From Candidatus Aminicenantota bacterium (GTDB lineage: Bacteria > Acidobacteriota > Aminicenantia > Aminicenantales > Aminicenantaceae), in contig DRHQ01000014.1 in the NCBI GenBank assembly GCA_011049545.1, positions 1-49,997 on the forward strand: a stretch of DNA of 49,997 bases. The letters are read 5' to 3'. The notes beneath the pieces are model-generated. The model was not told where the DNA came from, did no database searches, and saw only the letters and a program-made list of their open reading frames with translations. A program made the position numbers and the translations under genes. Numbering within the stretch: the first letter of the stretch is position 1; every line of letters begins with the position of its first letter. Below are positions 36,202 to 44,056 of the stretch, in pieces.

Positions 36202-37095
36202 CTATCGATTTAATAGTCTTGCCTCATCTAAAATCCGAGGCGTCACGCTCTCCCACATCATGGGCATCAAATGGATACCCTGCACGCCATCGATCTCCCT
36301 GAGTGCCAGGATCATCTCAACTGCCATCTTAACGCCTTCCTCATTTTGGTCTTCTGCATTCTCCATCCTCGTGAAACACGATTTGGGAATGCGAATACCT
36401 GGAACCTCATTTTCCATGTGGAGAAGTGCCTTTAAAGACTTAACCGGCATGATCCCTGCCAGAATGGCGGTCTTTTTATTAAGCCCCTGAGCCCGAACAC
36501 CCTCCATCCACTCCTGAAAACGGTCAAGATCATACACTGGCTGGGTCTGAATAAATCTGGCCCCAGCCTGTATTTTTTTAGCCAGTCGTATCACACGGAA
36601 ACCTAAAGGATCGGCAAAGGGATTGGCCGCCCCTCCAATAAAAAGTGCGGGTGGTTTCTTGATTGTTTCGCCCGAGAGGAAATAGCCTTGGGTTAACCGT
36701 TGAACCATAGCGATCAACTGGACCGAATCCAGATCGAAAACAGATCTCGCCTCCGGATGATTCCCAAACCTCTGATGATCCCCTGTCAAACACAGGACAT
36801 TTTCAATACCCAGGGCCGCGGCTCCTAAAAGATCACTCTGGATGGCGATCCGGTTCCGGTCGCGGCATGTCATCTGAATTATTGGTTCCAATCCTTCTTC
36901 AAGCGCTATCTTGGCAGCCGCAATGCTTGAAAGCCGGACAATAGCGGTTTGATTGTCCGTAATATTGACACCATCAACACCCTTGTGAAAATGTACAGCT
37001 TTCCTGCGAATGATATCTCCATCTGCATCCTGGGGTGGCGTCATTTCGGCCGTGACCACAAACTGTCCCATTGTGATCTTTTCTCTAAGTGTCAT
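36202..37095 (-). CDS. metF: Methylenetetrahydrofolate reductase
   Basis: The 297-residue protein is a MetF-type TIM barrel that interconverts methylene- and methyl-tetrahydrofolate. Recognisable parts are the N-terminal FVVTAEMTPPQDADG, QMTCRDRNRIA and LCLTGDH. I take the ATG at 37095: it overlaps the end of the metV-like gene by 11 bases, which fits translational coupling. An in-frame ATG at 37152 lies deep inside that gene. It ends an operon with a metV-like gene and a 4Fe-4S protein. In acetogen-type bacteria MetF works with MetV and iron-sulfur partners, and can oxidise methyl groups delivered by corrinoid methyltransferases; the MttB and corrinoid genes lie 5 kb away, so that role is plausible. 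Confidence 0.92.
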   Translation of the reverse strand: MTLREKITMGQFVVTAEMTPPQDADGDIIRRKAVHFHKGVDGVNITDNQTAIVRLSSIAAAKIALEEGLEPIIQMTCRDRNRIAIQSDLLGAAALGIENVLCLTGDHQRFGNHPEARSVFDLDSVQLIAMVQRLTQGYFLSGETIKKPPALFIGGAANPFADPLGFRVIRLAKKIQAGARFIQTQPVYDLDRFQEWMEGVRAQGLNKKTAILAGIMPVKSLKALLHMENEVPGIRIPKSCFTRMENAEDQNEEGVKMAVEMILALREIDGVQGIHLMPMMWESVTPRILDEARLLNR

Positions 37096-37522
37096 GTTGT
37101 TTCGGCCTCTTACTGAAAAGCGTGGGTGGATCAATCCGTTTCGTGAAGACATTCAACCAGGCAGAAGTCTTCTCCAAGCTCCAGTTGTGAACCTTCACCA
37201 TATACCTTAAATAAGGAAGTCGACGCAATAATATCGATCTATAATAAATCTTATACCATATACATTTTCGTTCTGGATAGACCTCACACGTCCCCCCTTC
37301 GCCTGTTCCTCCACAGGGACCGTTCCGAAGCCGCTTGGGACAGCGTTGGGAGCAAATCCATGCCGTACTGCTCAGGGCACACTCCCCGCACTTTTGGCAT
37401 CGGAAAAGGGGAATTTTGATCAAATCCTCAAAGAACAGCATAATTCGGGAGATCCGTTTTTCACCTTTACCCCATTCCCTCTTTTCAAGAGTGGCAATCT
37501 CGCGCACTTTTTCTCCAGACAT
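37085..37522 (-). CDS. metV: MetV-like methylenetetrahydrofolate reductase partner (zinc-finger protein)
   Basis: The 145-residue protein carries a cysteine-rich core, CQKCGEC...CSQRCPKRLRNGPCGG...CEVYPERKC, which is the signature of the MTHFR C-terminal/MetV family. MetV binds MetF and links it to electron partners in Wood-Ljungdahl-type metabolism. The ATG has an AGAGG site. The gene starts 17 bases after the stop of the 4Fe-4S protein and overlaps metF by 11 bases, so the three are one operon. The N-terminal ~40 residues, which lack cysteines, and the C-terminal 50 are basic. Confidence 0.85.
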   Translation of the reverse strand: MSGEKVREIATLEKREWGKGEKRISRIMLFFEDLIKIPLFRCQKCGECALSSTAWICSQRCPKRLRNGPCGGTGEGGTCEVYPERKCIWYKIYYRSILLRRLPYLRYMVKVHNWSLEKTSAWLNVFTKRIDPPTLFSKRPKQHDT

Positions 37523-37539
37523 AAGCGACCTCTATTTAA

Positions 37540-38289
37540 TTAGATTTTTTGAGAATTATCTATTTGGGAATGAACTGGACAGGCAAGTTCACAGGCCCTG
37601 CAAAATTTTTCAACAGCACAAGATGAGTCAATTCCGACAACATCCCCCGCCACTTCTACTAAATTGGCTCTGTTTCTCTGCATCTCCGGTTCACACGAAC
37701 TGACCATGTAATTTCCACTGCTGAAAGCATTTTCAGGACAAGCAGTAAGACAAGGACCATCACATTTAGCACAGGGAGAAAAATTTAGTACACTTGTTGG
37801 TTCCATTACTTTATCCAAAAAAAGTGCTCTGAGACGAATCCTAGGCCCATATTCAGGAGTAATGAGAAGATTATTTTTTCCAATTATTCCCAGACCGGCC
37901 AGAAGGGCAGCATCTTTTAGAAAGATGCCCCCCTTTTCTACAGGATAAGGCAGAGATTCAGCATTGATATCATACTTTTCTTTCAGCCATCTTTGTAGTT
38001 TTCTGGAGATCTTCATCAATATCCTATTCCCAGGAGTACGTCCTGGAATTGCTTCACTCCACCAGTCCAGTTCAGGTTCATCTGAACGATGTTCTAAAGC
38101 AAGTACAAGAACTGTTTTGGCTTTTTCTGGCCACTCAACTCCACTATAGCCATCATAATATGGAGATTTATCGTAAATCCCATAAGATGGGGATTTCTTC
38201 AAATCCAGGACGGCGGCCAATCCCGCAAGAGAAGCCCCGAATTCAACCGCTCTTTGTAATATATCCTTGGATATTCTGTTTTGAACCAT
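37540..38289 (-). CDS. QueG-related 4Fe-4S protein
   Basis: The 249-residue protein starts at the ATG at 38289, with GAGGA five bases upstream; a GTG four codons earlier is less likely. It has GLGIIGKNNLLITPEYGPR, typical of epoxyqueuosine reductase (QueG) relatives, and two cysteine clusters for iron-sulfur centres: CAKCDGPCLTACP (C173-C184) and CRACELACP (C230-C237). At 249 residues it is well short of true QueG (about 350-380), so a queuosine role is doubtful. Its operon with metV and metF suggests an electron carrier for methylene-THF reductase or for reactivating the nearby corrinoid protein. That is inference from position. Confidence 0.8.
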   Translation of the reverse strand: MVQNRISKDILQRAVEFGASLAGLAAVLDLKKSPSYGIYDKSPYYDGYSGVEWPEKAKTVLVLALEHRSDEPELDWWSEAIPGRTPGNRILMKISRKLQRWLKEKYDINAESLPYPVEKGGIFLKDAALLAGLGIIGKNNLLITPEYGPRIRLRALFLDKVMEPTSVLNFSPCAKCDGPCLTACPENAFSSGNYMVSSCEPEMQRNRANLVEVAGDVVGIDSSCAVEKFCRACELACPVHSQIDNSQKI

Positions 38290-38334
38290 GGTATTCCTCA
38301 CGATCTTTCAGGATTGTGATTGAAAATGTATCAT

Positions 38335-38354
38335 TTTACCTAAATTCAGGTAAA
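38335..38354. promoter_or_regulatory. Palindromic operator candidate before the 4Fe-4S/metV/metF operon
   Basis: TTTACCT-N6-AGGTAAA is a perfect inverted repeat with 7-bp arms, 46 bases before the start codon of the first gene of the minus-strand operon. It may be a repressor site; the regulator is unknown. Confidence 0.45.
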
Positions 38355-38439
38355 GGAGGTATCTCATCAGGGACAAGTAGATCATTATAATCATTTGAAT
38401 TATATACGTCAACATCCTTAAGATCAATTTACCAGACAA

Positions 38440-38660
38440 AGCCGTAAAGCCCCTTGCTTTAGCAATGGGGATATAAGGCGCAAATTTTTCTTGCTTTTTG
38501 TATCGCAAGTTGCTATACATCATATTGGCCGAAGGACATTCGGTATCAGCCTGTGGAGTGGAGACGTTGGTCGCCACCGGGAAGCAGGAACTCCAAACAC
38601 GAAAGCCCCTCAGGGTATAAGTTGGAGAATCCCCGTGCTTTAGCGATGGGGAGTTGTCAA
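38440..38660 (+). mobile_element. IS200/IS605-derived MITE-like remnant
   Basis: A left-end stem (GCCCC-TTGCTTTAGCAAT-GGGG near 38447-38470) and a right-end stem (TCCCCGTGCTTTAGCGATGGGGA near 38630-38652) enclose a short body. Between them only the 3' end of tnpB remains (38519-38620). Subterminal hairpins rather than terminal inverted repeats, and the tnpB tail running into the right-end hairpin, fit the IS200/IS605 family. The element cannot move by itself. Apart from this and the operator palindrome, the 38290-38841 gap shows no gene. Confidence 0.7.
38519..38620 (+). pseudogene. tnpB C-terminal remnant
   Basis: An open stretch of 33 codons plus TAA reads IILAEGHSVSACGVETL...KPLRV, which looks like the C-terminal tail of IS605-type TnpB proteins. 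The RuvC core and everything upstream are missing; the sequence switches from left-end DNA to tnpB tail near 38518. The right-end hairpin follows directly, which in intact elements overlaps the 3' end of the omega-RNA. Confidence 0.65.
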
Positions 38661-38841
38661 AGACCTCGCTGATCTTCTTCAAAAAGGCTCTATAATGGAA
38701 CATAATGTTTGATGATTTTTATATTCTCGCCCCATCTTATAAATAAGTTTCAGACTTGAATTCAGTATACGCAAACCATCGCTTAGAAAATATCATGAGT
38801 GGTCCAAATTTAGCTGAAACGAAAAACTTCTGGCCTTTCCA

Positions 38842-39801
38842 CTACAGTCCTAATGCTTCCTTGAAATACTTCTTATCCAAGTTCGATCCGCTTACCACAA
38901 CGCAGACTGGTCCGCTCTTTATCTTTACCTTCCCGGCCAAGAGGGCGGATATTCCTGCTGCACCCGCAGGCTCCACAACCAGGTGAAGTTCTTCCAGGCA
39001 GTAACGGACTCCCTCGATCAGTTCCTCCTCGGTAAGGAGAATCACTTGCCTGATTCGCTCGGTAGCCACCTCAAATGAGATGTCGCCGGTAAAGCGAGGG
39101 GACAGGCTGTCGGCACATGTTGGTTGTGGTATAATCGGCACGGGTTTCTTGGCCTTCAGCGCCTCGGTGAGAGTAGGGGCTGCATAAGACTCCACGCCAA
39201 TAACCTCTACCTGGGGGCGTGTGTATTTCAAGCCCAGGGCTATGCCTGAGATCAGTCCTCCTCCTCCTACTGGAACCAGGACCGCTTCCAAGTCCGATGG
39301 CGCGTCCTCGTCTATCTCCAGACCGATGGTCCCCTGTCCTGCCACCACCCTGGGATCGTCGAAGGGGTGGATTAGAACTAATTCTTCTTTACCTAACTCG
39401 GCAGCCTTTTCTTCGCTATCGCCATAATGGGAGCCGTGCCGGAGGATTGTGGCCCCAGCCTTCTTGATCCTCTCGACCTTTACTTGCGGAGCATTGTCTG
39501 GGAGGACTATCGTTGCCTTGATCCCAACCAGGGAGGCCGCCAGGGCCAGGGCTGTGCCATGATTTCCAGAGGACGCCGCCACCACACCCTTTTCTCTTTC
39601 CTTAGGGGTCAGCATGGTGACTGCATTATTTGCTCCCCGGAACTTAAAAGAACCTCCGGGCTGCAGGGATTCGAGCTTAAGATATACTCTAATGTTCACC
39701 TGCCGGGATAGTGGATCTGAGAATATGAACGGTGTCCTGAGGATCTTGTCTTTTATCCTCCTCGCTGCGTCCAATATATCTTGGTGTGTTGGAACCATCA
39801 T
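38842..39801 (-). CDS. Threonine/serine dehydratase (PLP-dependent)
   Basis: The 319-residue protein is a fold-type II PLP enzyme with GGSFKFRGA (Schiff-base Lys), SSGNHG and the phosphate-binding PVGGGGL. It matches catabolic-length threonine/serine ammonia-lyases (about 320 residues), with no C-terminal ACT domain, so no isoleucine feedback is expected. The reaction would give 2-oxobutyrate or pyruvate plus ammonia. AAGGAGG is eight bases before the ATG at 39801; the ATG at 39807 is only two bases away from it and less likely. Serine racemase and hydroxyaspartate dehydratase are close relatives and cannot be excluded. It is more GC-rich than most of the window. A role in breaking down imported amino acids fits the locus. 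Confidence 0.85.
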   Translation of the reverse strand: MMVPTHQDILDAARRIKDKILRTPFIFSDPLSRQVNIRVYLKLESLQPGGSFKFRGANNAVTMLTPKEREKGVVAASSGNHGTALALAASLVGIKATIVLPDNAPQVKVERIKKAGATILRHGSHYGDSEEKAAELGKEELVLIHPFDDPRVVAGQGTIGLEIDEDAPSDLEAVLVPVGGGGLISGIALGLKYTRPQVEVIGVESYAAPTLTEALKAKKPVPIIPQPTCADSLSPRFTGDISFEVATERIRQVILLTEEELIEGVRYCLEELHLVVEPAGAAGISALLAGKVKIKSGPVCVVVSGSNLDKKYFKEALGL

Positions 39802-40171
39802 AGCCATAGCCTCCTTTTCGATAATATCTTTGTACTATATCAGTGGAGAGCTCAGCTCCTCTATTGAAATCAATCTGGCTGTGATCAGGATGCTCTTAAA
39901 TTTGATCTCAACTATCTCCTTAGCGCCTTTGGATCTTAAGGATATTGTTTTTTCGAGCAAACGACAAAGCTCTCTAGGTCTTATGCGATTTTGACTTCCA
40001 AACATTTACAGGTAACATATCAAACCATAAATGATGCTGTCAATTAGAAGAGAGTGGCTGTACTCAAAGCCGGAACGAAGCAGTGAACTCTCAGTTACAC
40101 ACCCGCCCCGTAGGCGCGAGTGTCAATCGGCGCAGACTTGGTTGGCGTCATGTTTTACCCCTTCCCGCGGA
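39802..40171. other. Intergenic stretch, no gene
   Basis: No coding region is seen. Composition shifts from AT-rich to GC-rich around 40060, where the GC-rich block containing the next gene begins. A short imperfect stem (GGAGAGCTCAGCTCC near 39843) is present without a T-run. Confidence 0.45.
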
Positions 40172-41521
40172 CTACTCAGCAGGATTGACCTCACCAAACA
40201 CCCCATTGAGGACCTGCCGCAGGCGTGGGAGCACCGACAACTCGCTCTGATCCTCGCTGAAGTACCCCGTGTAGACTGCCACCAGATCGCGATCAGGATT
40301 CACCAGGAGTCCCTGTCCGGCCCAGCCCCCCTTATAGACGTCGTTGTTGGTGTAGACCATATCCCACTGGTAGATGTTGTGCTTGGCGATTCCTTGCGCA
40401 AGCTCATCAGGCGCACCCCACCGGGCATTGGCCAACAGCTCGGGTCGGCCGCCATTCTTGAGCGTCTCGATGTGTTGGTCGGAGATGATCTTCTTATCGG
40501 TGACGACCGAGTAGCTCGGTGTGAACAGCAGGCCGAACCGAGCAACGTCACGGAGTCTGCCGAGGAAGCCGCCCGCAAACATCGGGACGCCGTAGCGGGG
40601 CGCCAGAAAGGCCGCGTCGCTCTCGGTACCGATCCGCGTCCAGATCTCGCGTGAAAACGCATCCTGAAAGGGCATCCCCGTTAGCTTTTCCACAAGCCAA
40701 CCCAGGATGTAGGTGTTTATCGAGCCGTACTCGAAGGAGGTTCCCTGCTTGGCGTATCTGCCCACCTTGAGTCCAGCGATGTACTCGTAGGGGTTGTCGG
40801 CGGACTCATCGTCATAGTGGGCTTCACCGGTCGTCTCCATGAGGCGGTAATAGCAGGATGTTGTGTCGTAGTACTCCTCCGAGCAATCGACGCCGGTAGC
40901 CATATCCAGGATGTTCCTGACGGTAATCCCTGCATACGAGGACTGAGACAGCTCTGGGATATATGTCTCGATACTCTTGTCGATCTCCACTTGCCCCCGA
41001 TGCTCGAGGATACTCACCACCGCAGAAACCAGCACCTTGGTCACCGACCAGAAGATGGGTCTCTCATAGGGTTCCATCCGCGGATAGTCTTCAAACACGA
41101 CCTTGCCCCGGTGCATGATGACCACGCCCATGCAGGTCGACAGATCGCTGTTCAGGAAGTCGGCAAACCGTACCTTCCCATTTGGTGTATCCACCTTGTG
41201 GTCGGCGATCTCAGACATCGGATGGCGCTCGAGCTCCCGGACAGGTCCGGCGCGGTACACATTGACCGTCGGAAAGATGCGGTTGAGGTTCTTGTTGTTC
41301 CAGGCCATGTCCTGGCCATTGACGTTCCACCACGAGGTGTTCTTCGGCAGCTTCTCGATCTGGTGACGAACCTCGTCGACGGTTGCAGCCGACTCGAACC
41401 GCTCGAATTCATCGGCCACGAGCACCGTCCCCGGGCCTGGAGCTTGCTCAGTCGTCGTGCACCCCGCCACCAGCAGGGCCAGCGCCAGACAGCAATACGT
41501 GATAAGTCTGATTGATTTCAT
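40172..41521 (-). CDS. GC-rich serine hydrolase lipoprotein, beta-lactamase/S12 family
   Basis: The 449-residue protein starts at an ATG behind AAAGGAGGG. The leader ends ALLVAGC (Cys21), a clear lipobox. It has SVTK (S159, K162) as the nucleophile motif and YGSIN in place of YxN; a C-terminal GGWAGQGLLVNP takes the place of HxG. It belongs to the group of S12 proteins annotated as serine hydrolases or esterases; substrate unknown. The gene is strikingly GC-rich, with G/C-ending codons, unlike the flanking AT-rich genes, and it is not close to the S12 copies at 784 and 33028. Horizontal acquisition is the likely explanation. Confidence 0.88.
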   Translation of the reverse strand: MKSIRLITYCCLALALLVAGCTTTEQAPGPGTVLVADEFERFESAATVDEVRHQIEKLPKNTSWWNVNGQDMAWNNKNLNRIFPTVNVYRAGPVRELERHPMSEIADHKVDTPNGKVRFADFLNSDLSTCMGVVIMHRGKVVFEDYPRMEPYERPIFWSVTKVLVSAVVSILEHRGQVEIDKSIETYIPELSQSSYAGITVRNILDMATGVDCSEEYYDTTSCYYRLMETTGEAHYDDESADNPYEYIAGLKVGRYAKQGTSFEYGSINTYILGWLVEKLTGMPFQDAFSREIWTRIGTESDAAFLAPRYGVPMFAGGFLGRLRDVARFGLLFTPSYSVVTDKKIISDQHIETLKNGGRPELLANARWGAPDELAQGIAKHNIYQWDMVYTNNDVYKGGWAGQGLLVNPDRDLVAVYTGYFSEDQSELSVLPRLRQVLNGVFGEVNPAE

Positions 41522-41672
41522 TTTTCCCTCCTTTATACAGTTTTCCTTAAGGATGAGAATAATATAATACCATTGCAGAAGAATGCAATATCACATAAGG
41601 GTATGCGGGAAAGGGGGAGAGAGCGGCCAGTTAAGAAAATTAGGAATTACTGAGTCACTGATTATTGATTTT

Positions 41673-43106
41673 TCATTTATCCCTTGATTTAACAATCTTT
41701 CTAAGCTCCGCTTTCAGTTTTTCCTCAAGGGGCTTAGGGGTGTGATTTTCCAGGATATGTCTTGCTTTCTCGTTGGCTTTTATTCCTAAGTCTTTTTTGC
41801 CCTCTTCTTCCCATTTTTCATAAGGAACTCTCGAAATCAATTCTGAATACCAATTTTCCTTAAAGTGTTTTAGAGTATGTTCACTTGTAAGATATTCTCC
41901 TCCAGGACCAATCTTATCGATTAAATCAAGAGCCATAGTTTCCTCATTGATTTCAAATCCCTGAGTAATTCGTCTAACCATCCCTATGACTTCATTGGAT
42001 ACAATGATTTGTTCAAAAGAAGTCGTCAGACCACTATCGATATAACCCACATCATGAACAAGATTCCCTCCACTAAGTGAAGATAATAATATCCGTAATG
42101 CTCCTTCTAAAGATGCTTGCTGGTCGTATAGACTGGAATCAGAACATCCTGCAAAGCTAAACATAGGCAGCCGATAATACCTCGCCATATCAGTAAAAGC
42201 AGCTGACGCCAGCATAAACTCCGATGAAGCATAACATGCAATAGAAGTGGCCATATCCATTGCTATAATGCCTCCTCCATAAATAAAAGGAGTTCCTTCA
42301 TTGATGAGATTAGCAAGTACGTAGCCAGCAAGAATCTCTGCATTTCCCTGAATAAGACCTCCTGCAATAGTGACGGGTCCTGTTGCTCCTGTAATCAAAC
42401 AAGGGGTAAAAACAACAGGAAGATACTTTTCTGCCATAAGCATGAGTTTTTGAGTAGCTTCCTCAGCAAGCTGCAAGGGAGAAATAGGCTCTGTGTAAAG
42501 GGCGATGAAGGGGCTGTTTTTGAGCCTTTCTTTTCCACCTGCAACAACCTCGGCCATTTCGACTATCGTCTTCAGATTTTCGAGATCCCAAGCTGTAAAA
42601 ACTATGGGTTTTTCTGAATAATTCACCATCGCTTCAAAGTGGTAAATGTCTGATATTTTGGAATTCACATCACTTGCAATCCCAGAGCACATCAAAAAAC
42701 TCATCTCATCAAGATAGTCCACAACCTTTGAGACATTCTCGACATCCTTCAGGACAGTGATTCTTCTTTCGCCTGTATAGAGATCAACAATATTGGGAGT
42801 ATCAGATCCTGTCCCAAAATAGACATTGTTTTCCTCAAGAAACATCGCAGGATTCCCGTTCCTATCACTCAGAGTTATCCTAGGAGGTGTATTTCGCAGA
42901 GCCCACTCTACTAGATTTTCTGGTATTCTGACCCTCTCCCCTTCAATATAACAACCACCTTTTTTGAATATCTCAACAGCTTTGGGTTCTTTTACTGCTA
43001 CGCCAGTTCTTCTTAAAACCTCAAGGGTAGAAAGATGAATTAACTCAAGCTTTTCCCTGGATAGGATATTAAGCCTTGGAATATTAAGTCTGTACTTATC
43101 CTTCAT
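41673..43106 (-). CDS. MttB-family corrinoid methyltransferase, non-pyrrolysine
   Basis: The 477-residue protein belongs to the trimethylamine methyltransferase (MttB) superfamily: N-terminal LSREKLELIHLSTLEVLRRTGV, FGTGSDTPNIVD, GATGPVTIAGGLIQGNAE and IYGGGIIAMDM. It is one continuous frame with no internal TAG, so it lacks the pyrrolysine of archaeal trimethylamine enzymes and resembles the glycine-betaine methyltransferase (MtgB-like) branch, which moves a methyl group from a quaternary amine to a corrinoid protein. The substrate (betaine, carnitine, proline betaine or other) cannot be read. AAAGGAG precedes the ATG. A matching corrinoid protein is 228 bases upstream on the same strand, and that gap shows no clear promoter or terminator. 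MetF/MetV, which could take the methyl group as methyl-THF, are about 4 kb away. Confidence 0.9.
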   Translation of the reverse strand: MKDKYRLNIPRLNILSREKLELIHLSTLEVLRRTGVAVKEPKAVEIFKKGGCYIEGERVRIPENLVEWALRNTPPRITLSDRNGNPAMFLEENNVYFGTGSDTPNIVDLYTGERRITVLKDVENVSKVVDYLDEMSFLMCSGIASDVNSKISDIYHFEAMVNYSEKPIVFTAWDLENLKTIVEMAEVVAGGKERLKNSPFIALYTEPISPLQLAEEATQKLMLMAEKYLPVVFTPCLITGATGPVTIAGGLIQGNAEILAGYVLANLINEGTPFIYGGGIIAMDMATSIACYASSEFMLASAAFTDMARYYRLPMFSFAGCSDSSLYDQQASLEGALRILLSSLSGGNLVHDVGYIDSGLTTSFEQIIVSNEVIGMVRRITQGFEINEETMALDLIDKIGPGGEYLTSEHTLKHFKENWYSELISRVPYEKWEEEGKKDLGIKANEKARHILENHTPKPLEEKLKAELRKIVKSRDK

Positions 43107-43334
43107 TTATTTTCTCCTTTCTAATTGGCTATTTGGCTTTGTTCCGATGTTACTTGATATAATGAGATGCATTACTAATACATATGCCGGATATGGTTTT
43201 AAAATTCTTCCATTTCTGTGTTTACTGTTCTACAAACATCGGTTTTGAGTTTATACCGTAATCCGTCTTGCGTCTTACTTTTTACGCTGTTTTCGGAGTC
43301 ACTATGCAACTGAGTAACAGAATTATCGGATCTT

Positions 43335-43970
43335 TTATTTTTTCAGTAGATCTTTTACTAGGTCTATGGCCGATGCTGCATCTGGAGCATAACCATCCGC
43401 TTTTATTTCTTCAGCATAAGAATGTGTAATAGGTGCTCCTCCGATTATCACTCTTACATCTTGCTTCAGATTCGCATTCTCTACGGCTTCAATAACTTCT
43501 TTCATGTATGTCATAGTGGTGGTTAAAAGTGCTGACATCCCTAAAATATCTGCTCGCTCTTTTTCAACGAATTCTAAAAATTTTTCTTTAGAAACATCCA
43601 CACCAAGATCTGTGACCTCAAAGCCTGCCCCTTCCAAGAGCATCGCTACTATCCTCTTGCCAATATCATGCAAATCGCCTTTTACTGTCCCTATGACTAC
43701 TTTTCCCTTGGATTCAACATTTGCTTTAGCTAATAGGGGCTTTATGAGCTCCATACCTGCCTTCATTGCTTTTGCTGAGATCAATACTTCTGGAATAAAA
43801 ACTTCATTGTTTTTAAATTTTTCGCCAATGACATCCATTCCAGCAACCAAACCGTTGTTTAAAATTTCTCCTACCGAAATGTTCTGTGTAAGGGCCTTCT
43901 CAGTTAGGGCATGTACTGAATTCGAGTCGCCTTTTTCTACTCCAATCGCTATTTCTTCTAAAATATCCAC
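43335..43970 (-). CDS. Corrinoid (B12-binding) methyltransferase protein
   Basis: The 211-residue protein has the two-part layout of MtbC/MttC/MtgC proteins: a helical B12-binding cap (residues ~1-85) and a Rossmann domain with the cobalt-ligand motif DLHDIG (D99, H101, G104), SALLTTTM and GGAPIT. It accepts the methyl group from the MttB-family enzyme and hands it to a second methyltransferase, usually onto tetrahydrofolate; no such MtvA/MtgA gene is in this window. The start is a GTG with GAGGAGGGA five bases upstream. It starts 86 bases after the M19 dipeptidase stop and may be read from the dipeptidase promoter cassette. No cobalamin riboswitch is seen upstream. Confidence 0.92.
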   Translation of the reverse strand: MDILEEIAIGVEKGDSNSVHALTEKALTQNISVGEILNNGLVAGMDVIGEKFKNNEVFIPEVLISAKAMKAGMELIKPLLAKANVESKGKVVIGTVKGDLHDIGKRIVAMLLEGAGFEVTDLGVDVSKEKFLEFVEKERADILGMSALLTTTMTYMKEVIEAVENANLKQDVRVIIGGAPITHSYAEEIKADGYAPDAASAIDLVKDLLKK

Positions 43971-44056
43971 ATCTCCCTCCTCTGGGGAAAAAAAATTTTA
44001 ACATCTATGATCAATTTTATATTTCAAAATGAATTGGGGAGATAATTATATCAAAT

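Noticed and set aside
38308-38703. 131-codon minus-strand frame
   Set aside because: It runs backwards through the IS605 remnant and its hairpins and has no ribosome site or family motif.
40031-40654. Long plus-strand frames over the GC-rich S12 gene (also 40817-41515)
   Set aside because: These are shadow frames that arise because the minus-strand gene has GC-rich third positions; only the minus frame has a leader and catalytic motifs.
41673-43106. Pyrrolysine-containing MttB
   Set aside because: The frame has no internal TAG and ends with TGA; the length fits the non-pyrrolysine branch.
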